A DNA stretch of 19,171 nt from Betaproteobacteria bacterium (GCA_025353085.1 JANXRI010000374.1:1-19171), one strand, 5' to 3'; positions 7,102 through 14,928 are shown, counted from the stretch's first letter. The notes: generated by a model from the sequence alone, not told the origin. Numbers and translations are program-made.

Positions 7102-8049
7102 TCAGTCGCGTTTGCGCGCGACGTGATGGGTCACCGCTTCGAGTACACGGTCGCCGGTGTCAGTTTTGATTTCAGTGCGCACGACCGCGATCGAGCGTCC
7201 CGCATGTACGACGCGCGATTTGACCGTCAGCGCTTTGCCGTGGCCGGGGCTGATGTACCAAGCCGAGACGTTCGACAACATCATGGTCGCCGGCAGGGCT
7301 GCACATGCGCAAGCCGCGGCCATGCCTAACGAGATGCCGCCCTGCACGTGGCCCACGCGATTGCCCAGATGCGGCCCGAGGGCGACCCGCATCGTCGTTC
7401 CATTCGCGCTGTGCCTGGGTGTGGCGCCCCAAAAGTGTTGAACGAATGAAGTGTGCGCTGAAGACTTCACAAGTGCCGCATCGCAGGCTTTTAAAATCGA
7501 GCGCTCGCGTGGAGCGAGAGCGTCAGGATGCAGCGCGTCTACCGGCGCCCTCTCTTTTTGCCACGGCAGGGCCGAGAGCGTGACGCCAGGCGGTGGGTCC
7601 AGCATGACAAATTCGCCGCTGGCATAACAGATCGGTTTGCCGCCGGCGATAAGTGTCGCGTTCGTCAGCGATTGATTAAGCGCGGCGCCCGCGCCGAAGC
7701 CCAGCATCTTTGCCTCTGCACTTACTTCGCCGGTCGCGGGCTCGCCGGTAAATTGAATTTGCATATGGATCGTCGCGAGGCGGGCGCCCGGGGTGATCAG
7801 AAGTCTCGTCGCGGTGGCGAGTGCCGTATCGGCAAGTATCGCGATCGCGGCGACGTCCATATCGCCGTTGGGATCGCGGCAATGCGGCCCATTGGCAATT
7901 GAGACGCGCGCCGCTTCGTTGCCGAGCTCATGCCAGCGGATGTCGAGAAAAAATCCCGGAAAGTGCAAGCCGGGCGTGCGATTGCCGGCAATTCCGCGCA
8001 GCACTTGCGCGCGAATGGCTGCGGCGTCCGGATTCTGAATTGTTTTCAT
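7102..8049 (-). CDS. Double-hotdog (PaaI-like) thioesterase family protein
   Basis: About 315 residues with two hotdog domains in one chain. In the first (about 1-150), DMDVAAIAILADTALA sits in the central helix and is followed by MQIQFTGEP. In the second (about 170-315), GHVQGGISLGMAAAC is the HxxGG-type helix start and NVSAWYISPGHGKAL the following strand. The family hydrolyses acyl-CoA thioesters or acts as dehydratase-like folds; the substrate is unknown. The ATG is at 8047-8049, six bases beyond the stop of the MFS gene, so the two form an operon. The same frame stays open to 8655, but that part runs antisense to nothing and overlaps the MFS coding frame, so it is not coding. The gene converges with the Bug genes, with 30 bases between. 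Confidence 0.78.
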   Translation of the reverse strand: MKTIQNPDAAAIRAQVLRGIAGNRTPGLHFPGFFLDIRWHELGNEAARVSIANGPHCRDPNGDMDVAAIAILADTALATATRLLITPGARLATIHMQIQFTGEPATGEVSAEAKMLGFGAGAALNQSLTNATLIAGGKPICYASGEFVMLDPPPGVTLSALPWQKERAPVDALHPDALAPRERSILKACDAALVKSSAHTSFVQHFWGATPRHSANGTTMRVALGPHLGNRVGHVQGGISLGMAAACACAALPATMMLSNVSAWYISPGHGKALTVKSRVVHAGRSIAVVRTEIKTDTGDRVLEAVTHHVARKRD

Positions 8050-8054
8050 TCGGC

Positions 8055-9293
8055 TCAGTCGATGTTGAGCCTGAGTTTTGCATAAATCGGCCGGATGTGG
8101 GCGCGCAGCAACGGGAGCTGGCGCGCGATGGTCGCCGCCACCAGCACGCACAAGATGCCGCCAATCGTAATTGTGGTGGCGGCGCCGAAACGGTCGGCGA
8201 ACATGCCCGCCATCAGCGCGCCGAGGGGTGCGATGCCGAGGAAGGCGGCGGTATAAAGGCTCATCACTCGGCCGCGCTTGTCGTCGTCGACGATCGTTTG
8301 CAAAATCATGTTGGTCGAGACGGTGACGACCAGCATGCCGAATCCGATTACGCTCATTAGCACAACGGATGCCGGCAGCCACCGGGATAGAGAAAGCGCG
8401 ACGAGTGCGGCGCCCACCATGAGTGCGGCGATCAGGATGTAACGCAAAAGACCGCGCACGTTGCGCCGCATGCTCAGGAGCACGGTGCCGGCGACTGCGC
8501 CCATGCCTGCCGCGCCGAGCAGGAATCCCAATGTTCTCGCATCGCCGCCGAAAAGCTCGTGCACGACCGCCGGCATCATCGTGCTGTAGGGGCCGGCGGT
8601 AAGTGCGACGGCAGCAAGCAGCAACAAAAGCAGGCGAATGGGCAGCACGCGCCATGCGTAGGCGAACCCTTCACCGAGCCCCCGCCACATCGTCGGCTGC
8701 GAAGCGGCGCACCGCTGCGGCTTGACGCGGATGAATGCAAACGAGACGAGCACCGCGATGTAGGTGAGCGCATTGATGAAAAAACATGTCGCTTCGCTGT
8801 AGCGGCTGATCAGCACGCCCGCAATCACCGGTCCGATCAAGCGGCCGCAATTGGCGACGAGCGACGTCGTCGCCACTGCGTTCGACAAATCTTCCTTGCC
8901 GCCGACCAGTTCTAATAGATAAGCGTGGCGCACCGGCAGTTCGACCGCCACACACATGCCCAGAAAAGCGGTCAGCACGATAATGTGCCAAACCTCGATC
9001 AATCCGCTGAAAGCCAGTGCGGTGAGTGTGATTGCCTGCAACATCTCGAGGATCTGCGTGGCAAGCATCATGCGATGACGGTTAAACCGATCGGACCATA
9101 GCCCGGCGAAGGGTGCAAGCAGCAGCACGGGCAGATTGGCGGCAAATCCGAGTACGCCGAGCAGCGTCGCGCTCCCCGTCAGCCGATAGACCAGCCACCC
9201 GAGCGCTACCTGCTGAAGCCAGTAGCCGATCAGCGCGAAAACCTGGCCGCCCACGAACAGGGCGAAATTACGATGGCGTAGCGCACGGGGCAT
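8055..9293 (-). CDS. MFS transporter (EntS/MFS_3-like exporter)
   Basis: A 412-residue major facilitator with about 12 hydrophobic segments. The opening FALFVGGQVFALIGYWLQQV and VALGWLVYRLTGSATLLGVL are typical of the MFS_3 group that includes enterobactin exporter EntS. The loop 2-3 signature is GLWSDRFNRHRMM, and a related AGMFADRFGAA lies in the second half. These transporters usually export small molecules or drugs by proton antiport; the substrate here is not predictable. It is transcribed away from the D-2-hydroxyacid dehydrogenase across a 65-base gap and is followed at once by the double-hotdog gene. No strong Shine-Dalgarno site precedes the ATG. Confidence 0.87.
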   Translation of the reverse strand: MPRALRHRNFALFVGGQVFALIGYWLQQVALGWLVYRLTGSATLLGVLGFAANLPVLLLAPFAGLWSDRFNRHRMMLATQILEMLQAITLTALAFSGLIEVWHIIVLTAFLGMCVAVELPVRHAYLLELVGGKEDLSNAVATTSLVANCGRLIGPVIAGVLISRYSEATCFFINALTYIAVLVSFAFIRVKPQRCAASQPTMWRGLGEGFAYAWRVLPIRLLLLLLAAVALTAGPYSTMMPAVVHELFGGDARTLGFLLGAAGMGAVAGTVLLSMRRNVRGLLRYILIAALMVGAALVALSLSRWLPASVVLMSVIGFGMLVVTVSTNMILQTIVDDDKRGRVMSLYTAAFLGIAPLGALMAGMFADRFGAATTITIGGILCVLVAATIARQLPLLRAHIRPIYAKLRLNID

Positions 9294-9358
9294 AATGAAG
9301 TCGGGCAGTCAATCGGCAATAGGCAAAGGCATAATAACGATTTTTCCGGAGAGCTCTT

Positions 9359-10333
9359 ATGAAGATCGCGGTCATCGATGACTATCAGGATGCATTTCGT
9401 CAACTAGCGGGCTTCGCGCGTCTCAAGGACCATGAAGTCGTGGTCTTTCATGACACCGAGAAGGATCCTGCCAAGCTGGCGGCCCGGTTAGTCGACGCCG
9501 ATGCGGTATTGCTCACCCAGCAACGTTCGCCGTTTCCACGCGCCGTCATTGAGAAACTGCCGAAGCTCAGGTTGATTGCGCAGACCGGGCGCAACACGAA
9601 TCACATCGACGTTGCTGCGTGCACGGAAAAAGGCATCGTGGTCGCTGCTGCCGGCAGCGGGACCCCGCATGCGACTGCCGAACTCGCGTGGGGACTGATA
9701 TTGGCCAGCCTTCGCCATATCCCGCATGAGGTCGAGCAGCTCAAGAACGGCGTGTGGCAGACGACGGTTGGCACCGGACTCAACGGCAAGACGCTCGGCG
9801 TATACGCGCCCGGCCGCATCGGCAGCTGTGTTGCCAGAGTCGGCAAGGCATTCGGCATGACGGTGACGTGCTGGGGGCGCGATGCGTCGAAAGCCAGGGC
9901 GCGCGAGGCGGGCTATGAAGTGCCGGCGACACGCGAAGAATTTTTCACCAGCGCTGACGTGATCAGCCTGCACATTCCGCTTAACAAGGATACGCGCGGC
10001 ATCGTGACGGCCGCCGACCTCGGGTGCATGAAGCCGAGCGCATTGTTCGTGAATACCAGCCGCGCGCCGTTAGTCGCGGCAGGCGCGCTTGTTGAAGCGC
10101 TCAAGAAAGGGCGCCCCGGTTTCGCCGCCGTCGACGTCTATGAGGACGAACCGGTCATCGGCGGCAATCATCCATTACTCAAGCTGCCGAATGTCATTTG
10201 CACGCCGCATCTCGGCTATGTCGAACAATCTACTTACGAGTCGTATTACGGTTCTGCAATCGATGGCATCGTCGGTTTCTGCGAAGGCAAGCCGGTCAAC
10301 GTGCTCAACCCGGAGGCGCTGGGGAAGAAATAA
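9359..10333 (+). CDS. D-2-hydroxyacid dehydrogenase family protein
   Basis: A 324-residue NAD-dependent dehydrogenase of the D-isomer-specific 2-hydroxyacid (PGDH-like) family, reducing 2-keto acids or oxidising D-2-hydroxy acids; the exact substrate is unknown. The catalytic set is present: Arg235 in FVNTSRAPLV, Glu264 in DVYEDEPV and His284 in CTPHLGY. The Rossmann loop reads GVYAPGRIG, so the first glycine of GxGxxG is Ala150 while Gly152 and Gly155 remain. GGAGAG lies 5 bases before the ATG. It stands alone, divergent from the MFS gene, with 149 bases before the next gene. Confidence 0.9.
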   Translation: MKIAVIDDYQDAFRQLAGFARLKDHEVVVFHDTEKDPAKLAARLVDADAVLLTQQRSPFPRAVIEKLPKLRLIAQTGRNTNHIDVAACTEKGIVVAAAGSGTPHATAELAWGLILASLRHIPHEVEQLKNGVWQTTVGTGLNGKTLGVYAPGRIGSCVARVGKAFGMTVTCWGRDASKARAREAGYEVPATREEFFTSADVISLHIPLNKDTRGIVTAADLGCMKPSALFVNTSRAPLVAAGALVEALKKGRPGFAAVDVYEDEPVIGGNHPLLKLPNVICTPHLGYVEQSTYESYYGSAIDGIVGFCEGKPVNVLNPEALGKK

Positions 10334-10482
10334 GCGGTGGTTAAGCCTGATTCGACGGCAGAATACCGCCGCATCGAATGGGGGTGACCATCGCGCTTAT
10401 GCGTTAACGACTAACCCTTTTCTCGGCGGCCGCCCGTTTATACCCTTGACATCGATTTGATGTTTATTCCAGGGGTTAAGCC

Positions 10483-11298
10483 ATGAAAAAAGCGCTGATT
10501 GCAGCTGTATTGATACTGATATTCGCAGGCGAGGCGGCCGCGGTCGGAAATATCGCCGATATAACGGTGTACGACCGTGCCGAAAACCGCAACCTGACCG
10601 TGTTTTTCCATGAAGGGCGTTACTACGTCGCCGGCAAGCCGGGCAACGAATACCAGGTCAACATCCGCAACAACCAGCCTGGCGAGATACTAAGTGTGAT
10701 TGCCGTTGACGGCGTCAACGCTGTCTCGGGCGAGACCGCCCACTGGAGCCAGACCGGGTATGTGTTGAATCCGCATAGTTCGTTTGGCGTGAAAGGCTGG
10801 CGCAAGAATCTGCAGCGCACCGCCGCTTTTTTCTTTACCGAGCTCGAAAATTCCTACGCCGCGCGTACTGGCCGGCCCACAGATGTCGGCGTCATCGGCG
10901 TCGCGGTGTTCAGGAAAAAAGCTGAGCCGCCGGTCGCTATCAATCGCTATTTCGAGCGCCGGCGCGAGGCGACGAACGAGAGCTCTCCCGCAGGCGAAGC
11001 GCAAAACACGGCGAAGGATGAGCTCGCGCAGAGCACCCGCGACGACGCGATCGCACCGCGGGCTTCGACGGTCGCGCCGGCGCCCGAACCGAAGAAGCTC
11101 GGTACCGGGCACGGCCAAAGCGAAACATCGGTCGTGCGCTATGCCGATTTCGAGCGCGCGTCGAGCGTCCCGGATGAAGTGATCACGATTTACTACGACA
11201 GCTATCGCAATCTCGTCGCGCAAGGCGTAATCCGTGATAACACGCGGCTCGCGCGGCCCACTCCATTCCCCGGCCCGTTCGTCGCGGATCCGCGCTGA
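10483..11298 (+). CDS. Secreted protein of unknown function in an ECF sigma locus
   Basis: A 271-residue protein with a clear signal peptide (MKKALIAAVLILIFAGEAAA). The mature part has a globular region with ITVYDRAENRNLTVFFHEGR and GNEYQVNIRNNQPGEILSVIAVDG; no cysteine is visible in it. Next comes a Pro/Ala/Glu-rich linker at about 150-205, then a conserved-looking tail with GTGHGQSETS and ITIYYDSYRNLVAQGVI. I do not recognise a named domain. AGGGG sits 7 bases before the ATG. The ECF sigma factor gene follows at 71 bases on the same strand, so it may be a regulon member or the envelope signal input of that system; this is inferred from position only. Confidence 0.75.
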   Translation: MKKALIAAVLILIFAGEAAAVGNIADITVYDRAENRNLTVFFHEGRYYVAGKPGNEYQVNIRNNQPGEILSVIAVDGVNAVSGETAHWSQTGYVLNPHSSFGVKGWRKNLQRTAAFFFTELENSYAARTGRPTDVGVIGVAVFRKKAEPPVAINRYFERRREATNESSPAGEAQNTAKDELAQSTRDDAIAPRASTVAPAPEPKKLGTGHGQSETSVVRYADFERASSVPDEVITIYYDSYRNLVAQGVIRDNTRLARPTPFPGPFVADPR

Positions 11299-11368
11299 GC
11301 GTGCATCATGAAGCGGCGTGCCCAGCGGTTGCCCAAGTGCGGTTGCATGCGCATACTGGCAACCCGGT

Positions 11369-11941
11369 ATGCCGCCCAACCCGACCCCGACCGACGAAGA
11401 TTTAATGGAACGCTACCGCGACGGCGATGCTGGTGCGTTCGACGTGCTTTACGGGCGGCATAAAGGCGGCGTCTTCCGTTATCTGGCGCGGCAGTGCGGC
11501 CAGCGCGCGACGGCCGAGGAATTGTTTCAGGACGTGTGGATGAACCTCATCCGGGCCCGCACGTCTTATACGGTGACGGCCAAATTCACGACCTATTTGT
11601 ACCGCGTCGCGCATAACCGCCTGATCGATCTTTACCGTTCGCAAGCCGGTGCGGCGTTGGCCTCATTCGATGACGAAGGTGGTCCGCAACTCGACGATGT
11701 GCCGGCCGCGCGCGTTGACGATCCGGCGGTCAGCGCGGACGTAAGGCAACAGGCCCGGCGTTTATTGCAGTTGATCGATGGTTTGCCGGCGGCCCAGCGC
11801 GAAGCGTTCTTGCTGCAACAGGAGTCCGACATGAGCATCGAAGACATCGCACTGGCGACCGGCGTCAGCCGCGAAACGGCCAAAAGCCGTCTGCGCTATG
11901 CGGTTGCAAAATTACGGGAAGGCTTGCAGCATCAGAGCTGA
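11369..11941 (+). CDS. ECF-type RNA polymerase sigma factor
   Basis: About 190 residues, the normal size for an ECF sigma factor. Region 2 includes FDVLYGRHKGGVFRYLARQ, ATAEELFQDVWMNLIRA and FTTYLYRVAHNRLIDLYR (core binding and -10 recognition). Region 4 includes LPAAQREAFLLQQES, then MSIEDIALATGVSRETAKSR, a helix-turn-helix for -35 recognition. The acidic linker FDDEGGPQLDDVP lies between. I chose the ATG at 11369, just before the region 2 helix; a GTG at 11318 would add 17 residues with no family likeness, and neither has a strong ribosome binding site. The next gene starts two bases after the stop, which fits the usual sigma/anti-sigma pairing. Confidence 0.9.
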   Translation: MPPNPTPTDEDLMERYRDGDAGAFDVLYGRHKGGVFRYLARQCGQRATAEELFQDVWMNLIRARTSYTVTAKFTTYLYRVAHNRLIDLYRSQAGAALASFDDEGGPQLDDVPAARVDDPAVSADVRQQARRLLQLIDGLPAAQREAFLLQQESDMSIEDIALATGVSRETAKSRLRYAVAKLREGLQHQS

Positions 11942-11943
11942 AC

Positions 11944-13017
11944 ATGAGTGAAACTACACATAGCGACTTCGCGCGCGATGCCAGACTGGCGGCGATCTAT
12001 CGCGCGTCGGCCGAGGACATGCCGCCGCCGGTACTCGACGCGGCGATTCTGGCGGCGGCGCGTCGCGAGGTCAGCTCACGTCCGCGGCCGGCCGGCGTTT
12101 CATTCGCGCGATCGTGGCGCGGCGCATTGTCGATTGCGGCAGTCGTCGTCCTGAGCGTGAGCCTGGTCACACTGATGCGCGAAGAGGCGCCCGAGGTCGT
12201 CTCGCCCGCCGGCGAGGAGGCGTTGCCGGCGGACTCCAAACTGAAATCGTCGATCGCTGAGAACAATGATGAGGCGGGCGGCGAACCGCGTCGCGGACGT
12301 GAAACAGAAACGCCTAAAAGCCTTGGTCTCAAGCCATCGCATTCGATGTCCTCGTCGGGCCTAGTCATGCCGCAACCGGACTTCAGGGGGCCACGGGTGC
12401 AAACATCCAAGGACGCATCGGTGGGCCGCGCTGAACCCGCAGCACGCGGTGCGCTTGCACCGGCAAAGCGCCGCGACGGATTCGCCGCCGACGTCGATTC
12501 GCGCAATAACCGTGCTGTGGAGCTGAAGCCGCAACGCCCTTTGGCGCAACCGGATGCGCCCCAGGAATTCGCACAGGCACCGGCGGCGCCTAAACCAGTC
12601 GAATTAACGGCCGATAAACAAGCACCGACCCCGGCGGCCGTATCAGGCATAGTCGCTGGAAAAAACGCGCCGGCCAAGTCAGCGGTCGCCGATACTGAGC
12701 GTGAAAGAGACTCGTCGCAAAGTGCGCCAGACTCATTGCAAGGCGCGCGGACTAAAAAGGAGCTGGGCAATCAATCTGCGCCTGCCGTTACATCCAGCAA
12801 CGCAATGCCAACGCCTCGGCTGGCTGCGCCTTCGGCGCCGGCGACCGCTACCAAGCTCGATAGCAACGTCGATGTTACGCCCGAAAAATGGCTGGAACGG
12901 ATTGAGGAATTGCGCAAACAAGGTAGGTTAGACGAGGCAAAATCAAGCCTGACTGAATTCATAAAGCGCTACCCGGGTTACCGGTTGCCGGACTCGCTGC
13001 GCGACGGTATAAAGTGA
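11944..13017 (+). CDS. Probable membrane-anchored anti-sigma factor
   Basis: A 357-residue protein with one membrane segment at about residues 59-78 (LSIAAVVVLSVSLVTLM). The cytoplasmic N-terminus of about 55 residues has DARLAAIYRASAEDMPPPVL followed by DAAILAAARREV, a layout seen in anti-sigma proteins paired with ECF factors. No HxxxCxxC zinc motif is present. The periplasmic part is very long and low in complexity (Pro, Ala, Ser, Lys, about 80-310). It ends in a folded-looking segment, TPEKWLERIEELRKQGRLDE and then EFIKRYPGYRLP, similar to a single TPR hairpin. The start follows the sigma gene stop by two bases and the next gene overlaps by GTGA. Function is assigned by context plus the N-terminus and anchor. 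Confidence 0.72.
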   Translation: MSETTHSDFARDARLAAIYRASAEDMPPPVLDAAILAAARREVSSRPRPAGVSFARSWRGALSIAAVVVLSVSLVTLMREEAPEVVSPAGEEALPADSKLKSSIAENNDEAGGEPRRGRETETPKSLGLKPSHSMSSSGLVMPQPDFRGPRVQTSKDASVGRAEPAARGALAPAKRRDGFAADVDSRNNRAVELKPQRPLAQPDAPQEFAQAPAAPKPVELTADKQAPTPAAVSGIVAGKNAPAKSAVADTERERDSSQSAPDSLQGARTKKELGNQSAPAVTSSNAMPTPRLAAPSAPATATKLDSNVDVTPEKWLERIEELRKQGRLDEAKSSLTEFIKRYPGYRLPDSLRDGIK

Positions 13018-13184
13018 GCGACACCGACGCGCCGGTTTGCCCGCCACCCGAAATGCCGCCCGAGCCTGAGCCGGGTGCGTGCTGCCAGAGCGGCTGCGAG
13101 CCCTGCGTCTATGATCTTTACTGGCAGGCGGTCGACCGCTTTGAGCAAGCATTGGTCGAGTGGAGACGACGGCAGCCGATGTAG
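13014..13184 (+). CDS. Oxidoreductase-like domain small protein (cysteine motif)
   Basis: A 56-residue protein starting at the GTG that overlaps the anti-sigma stop (GTGA). It has a proline-rich N-terminus (VCPPPEMPPEPEPG) and then CCQSGCEPCVYDLYWQAVDR. This is the signature of the 'Oxidored-like' family (Pfam PF09791), known from short bacterial proteins and from eukaryotic N-terminal domains. The biochemical role is not established; the four close cysteines suggest metal or redox chemistry. The overlap means it is translated with the anti-sigma factor. It is short enough to be missed by length-filtered gene calling. Confidence 0.8.
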   Translation: MSDTDAPVCPPPEMPPEPEPGACCQSGCEPCVYDLYWQAVDRFEQALVEWRRRQPM

Positions 13185-13345
13185 TCCGCTCCTGGCGACT
13201 CTTCAGCCTTTAACTAATTGAACGTGCATGATTTGTTGGGCGTTCATGAGTACGGGCGGGGATCGCCGTTGGCCAATCCGGCGGTCCAAAGAATTCATGA
13301 GACGCGCCGCATCGATTAGCGGCCATGCATGCTCGCGGCGTCCGT

Positions 13346-13373
13346 TTGACATCCCCACGCAACGCCCTATAAT
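13346..13373 (+). promoter_or_regulatory. Consensus sigma70 promoter
   Basis: A perfect -35 (TTGACA, 13346-13351) and a perfect -10 (TATAAT, 13368-13373) are separated by 16 bases, one short of the optimum. Transcription would start near 13380 and run into the transglycosylase gene, giving a leader of about 235 bases. Confidence 0.8.
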
Positions 13374-13379
13374 CCCGCC

Positions 13380-13614
13380 TCCTCTTGCATTGCAGCATGC
13401 TGCCTTGCGCCGGCTCAACGGCAAATACGACGCAGATAATTGTTGTTGCTTCTCGACGAAGCTACCACTAGAATTGGCGAAATTTTTTACGAAAACCACA
13501 AGCGGTTGTGGTTTCGGTAACTGAAGTCGCAACTGAGGAGCGCTGTTACCCCAGCAAGGTAACATTCGGCCGGCGGTCGTTTCGCCGGCGATTAACGAAA
13601 GGAGGTTTTGCGTC
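13380..13614 (+). promoter_or_regulatory. Candidate structured 5' leader of the transglycosylase gene
   Basis: The region between the promoter and the ATG at 13615 is rich in pairing. It contains the palindrome GCAGCATGCTGC (13392-13403) and a long hairpin of 11 pairs with one bulged A and a GCGG loop (13490-13516). GGTAAC at 13516-13521 and again at 13558-13563 can each pair with the single GTTACC at 13545-13550. A 7-pair GC stem (13569-13575 with 13583-13589) ends 8 bases before the AAAGGAGG ribosome binding site. No U-run follows the hairpins, so a simple terminator is not visible. I cannot match it to a riboswitch family I know. Confidence 0.45.
13598..13605 (+). promoter_or_regulatory. 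Strong ribosome binding site for the transglycosylase gene
   Basis: AAAGGAGG, a near-perfect anti-16S match, ends 9 bases before the ATG at 13615 and fixes this start. A GC stem ends at 13589, just upstream, close enough to affect access. Confidence 0.8.
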
Positions 13615-14361
13615 ATGGCAAAATCACACCCCGCAATCTTCGACCAACACGGCGCGCCGCAATTGGCCCTTTGGGCGCGTAACACAGTAGCCAGCTTTAC
13701 GCTGATCATCTGTCTGGTTTCTCTGAATACTATCCTGCAGGCCCAGCACGGCGTGCATATGGCCAGCGCGCTCGGCGATGGGTTTGCCGCATTGGACTTG
13801 GCGCAGCTGATCAACGCGGCTGAGGCGCCCGCGAAAGTAACCGTGATTGAAGGCCCCCACGCCGGGAAATACCGTGCCGTTGGCGATTACCTTGCGCGGC
13901 GCTACCGGGTTTCGTCGGAGATGACGAATAGCGTGGTAGCCAAGGCGCATACGATCGGCGCCGAGCTCAATGTTGATCCGCTATTGATACTGGCGGTCAT
14001 CTCCGTGGAATCGCGTTTTAATCCGCTCGCTGAAAGCGGCATGGGAGCCAAAGGCCTCATGCAGATCATCCCGCGTTACCACCCGGATAAATTCGGCCCG
14101 CTGGGCGGCGAAAAAGTCGCCTTCGATCCGCAGGCGAATATCGCGGTTGGCGCGAAGATACTGAAAGAATATATACGTCGCACGGGTGATGTCGTCGACG
14201 CGCTCCAACTCTATGTCGGCGCAACGTCCGACGAAAACGAAAATGGCTATGCGAGCAAGGTCATGGCAGAACGCGGGCGGCTCAGCCAGGTATTACGCCA
14301 GTTCGAAAACCAGCGCCGCACTACGCATAACCAATCCTCGACCAAGCCGCTGGCCGCATAA
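13615..14361 (+). CDS. Lytic transglycosylase (SLT domain) protein
   Basis: A 248-residue membrane-anchored or exported peptidoglycan-cleaving enzyme. After a hydrophobic segment at about residues 22-42 (VASFTLIICLVSLNTIL) and a spacer comes the SLT domain. It has LILAVISVESRFNPLAESGM with the catalytic glutamate at residue 132, GAKGLMQIIP, and NIAVGAKILKEYIRRTGDV with the later ALQLYVGAT. Enzymes of this fold cut the MurNAc-GlcNAc bond with formation of 1,6-anhydroMurNAc. It has its own strong promoter and a long leader, with a very good ribosome binding site. The C-terminal 30 residues (LRQFENQRRTTHN) are basic and probably disordered. It converges with the thioesterase gene, with 39 bases between. 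Confidence 0.9.
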   Translation: MAKSHPAIFDQHGAPQLALWARNTVASFTLIICLVSLNTILQAQHGVHMASALGDGFAALDLAQLINAAEAPAKVTVIEGPHAGKYRAVGDYLARRYRVSSEMTNSVVAKAHTIGAELNVDPLLILAVISVESRFNPLAESGMGAKGLMQIIPRYHPDKFGPLGGEKVAFDPQANIAVGAKILKEYIRRTGDVVDALQLYVGATSDENENGYASKVMAERGRLSQVLRQFENQRRTTHNQSSTKPLAA

Positions 14362-14400
14362 ATATAAGCTGCCGGTCGCGACGAGCGCGCACAGCACTGG

Positions 14401-14832
14401 TTAGCGATCCTGTCTGTGCTTGGGCGGCGGAATCGAGTAAGTGCAGGTCACATGCGCGACCGGCTCCGTCTCGCCGTCCGAATATAACGTTACCTCCCCC
14501 ACCGCCAGGCGCTTGCCGACTTTCAGCAATTTCGCCTCGGCATAAACATCTTTTTGCGCCGGTTTGCGCAGAAAATTAATGTTTAAATTGGTCGTTACTG
14601 CGAGTGGAACCAAGCCGATTTCGCCGAGCAACGCTGCGTACATCGCCACGTCGGCGAGCGCCATCAAGGTCGGACCTGACACGGTATCGCCGGGACGCAG
14701 ATGTTTCTTTGCGACTTCGAAGCGGGCGCGAGCGGATTTGCCGCCGAGGCTCTCGATCGTGACATGGCCATCGTGATCCAGCTGATAGTCGTGCAGCAAA
14801 TCCTGCACTTGCCGGGCGGTGATTTTTTCCAT
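14401..14832 (-). CDS. PaaI-family hotdog thioesterase
   Basis: A 143-residue single hotdog protein. The segment HLRPGDTVSGPTLMALADVA is the PaaI-type loop and central helix; here Ser-Gly-Pro replaces the usual HGG. TTNLNINFLRKPAQKDVYAE and GKRLAVGEVTLYSDGE are the following strands. Members hydrolyse acyl-CoA thioesters; the substrate is unknown. The ATG at 14832 is chosen; a TTG two codons earlier is less likely. No good Shine-Dalgarno site is visible. It is divergent from the PhaM-like gene across 96 bases, which must hold both promoters. Confidence 0.85.
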   Translation of the reverse strand: MEKITARQVQDLLHDYQLDHDGHVTIESLGGKSARARFEVAKKHLRPGDTVSGPTLMALADVAMYAALLGEIGLVPLAVTTNLNINFLRKPAQKDVYAEAKLLKVGKRLAVGEVTLYSDGETEPVAHVTCTYSIPPPKHRQDR

Positions 14833-14928
14833 CAGCAATAAAGTGCGGGCAGCCGATCCCGGCTTACTTGCGGCGGGCGAGGGGCCCTGTGATACAGTCG
14901 CTGCATACGGCGTTCACAGGAGACAGCC

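Larger units (their letters stand above)
13185..13614 (+). other. 430-base intergenic region with promoter and structured leader
   Basis: No convincing gene lies here. The first 160 bases hold weak inverted repeats: TGAACG with CGTTCA around 13219-13249, and CGCCG with CGGCG around 13264-13285. A strong promoter follows at 13346-13373, and the rest is the leader described separately. Open frames on both strands cross the promoter and the start of the transglycosylase gene; they have no ribosome binding site and no family likeness, so they are not called. Confidence 0.7.

Noticed and set aside
8050..8655. Long upstream extension of the double-hotdog reading frame
   Set aside because: It lies inside the MFS gene in another frame, has no hotdog likeness, and the hotdog family start fits the ATG at 8049.
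10350..10379. Hairpin after the dehydrogenase gene (ATTCGACGGC with GCCG and TCGAAT) as a terminator
   Set aside because: The stem is real with a two-base bulge, but it is followed by GGGGGTG and no T-run, so intrinsic termination is not supported.
10446..10451. Perfect TTGACA as a -35 for the secreted-protein gene
   Set aside because: No -10-like element lies 16-18 bases downstream; that position falls on CCAGGG next to the ribosome binding site.
11997..12770. 257-codon open frame on the minus strand
   Set aside because: It is antisense to the low-complexity part of the anti-sigma gene; composition bias explains it.
13203..13814. 203-codon open frame on the minus strand across the promoter and transglycosylase start
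   Set aside because: No ribosome binding site or family likeness; it covers a consensus promoter and coding sequence on the other strand.
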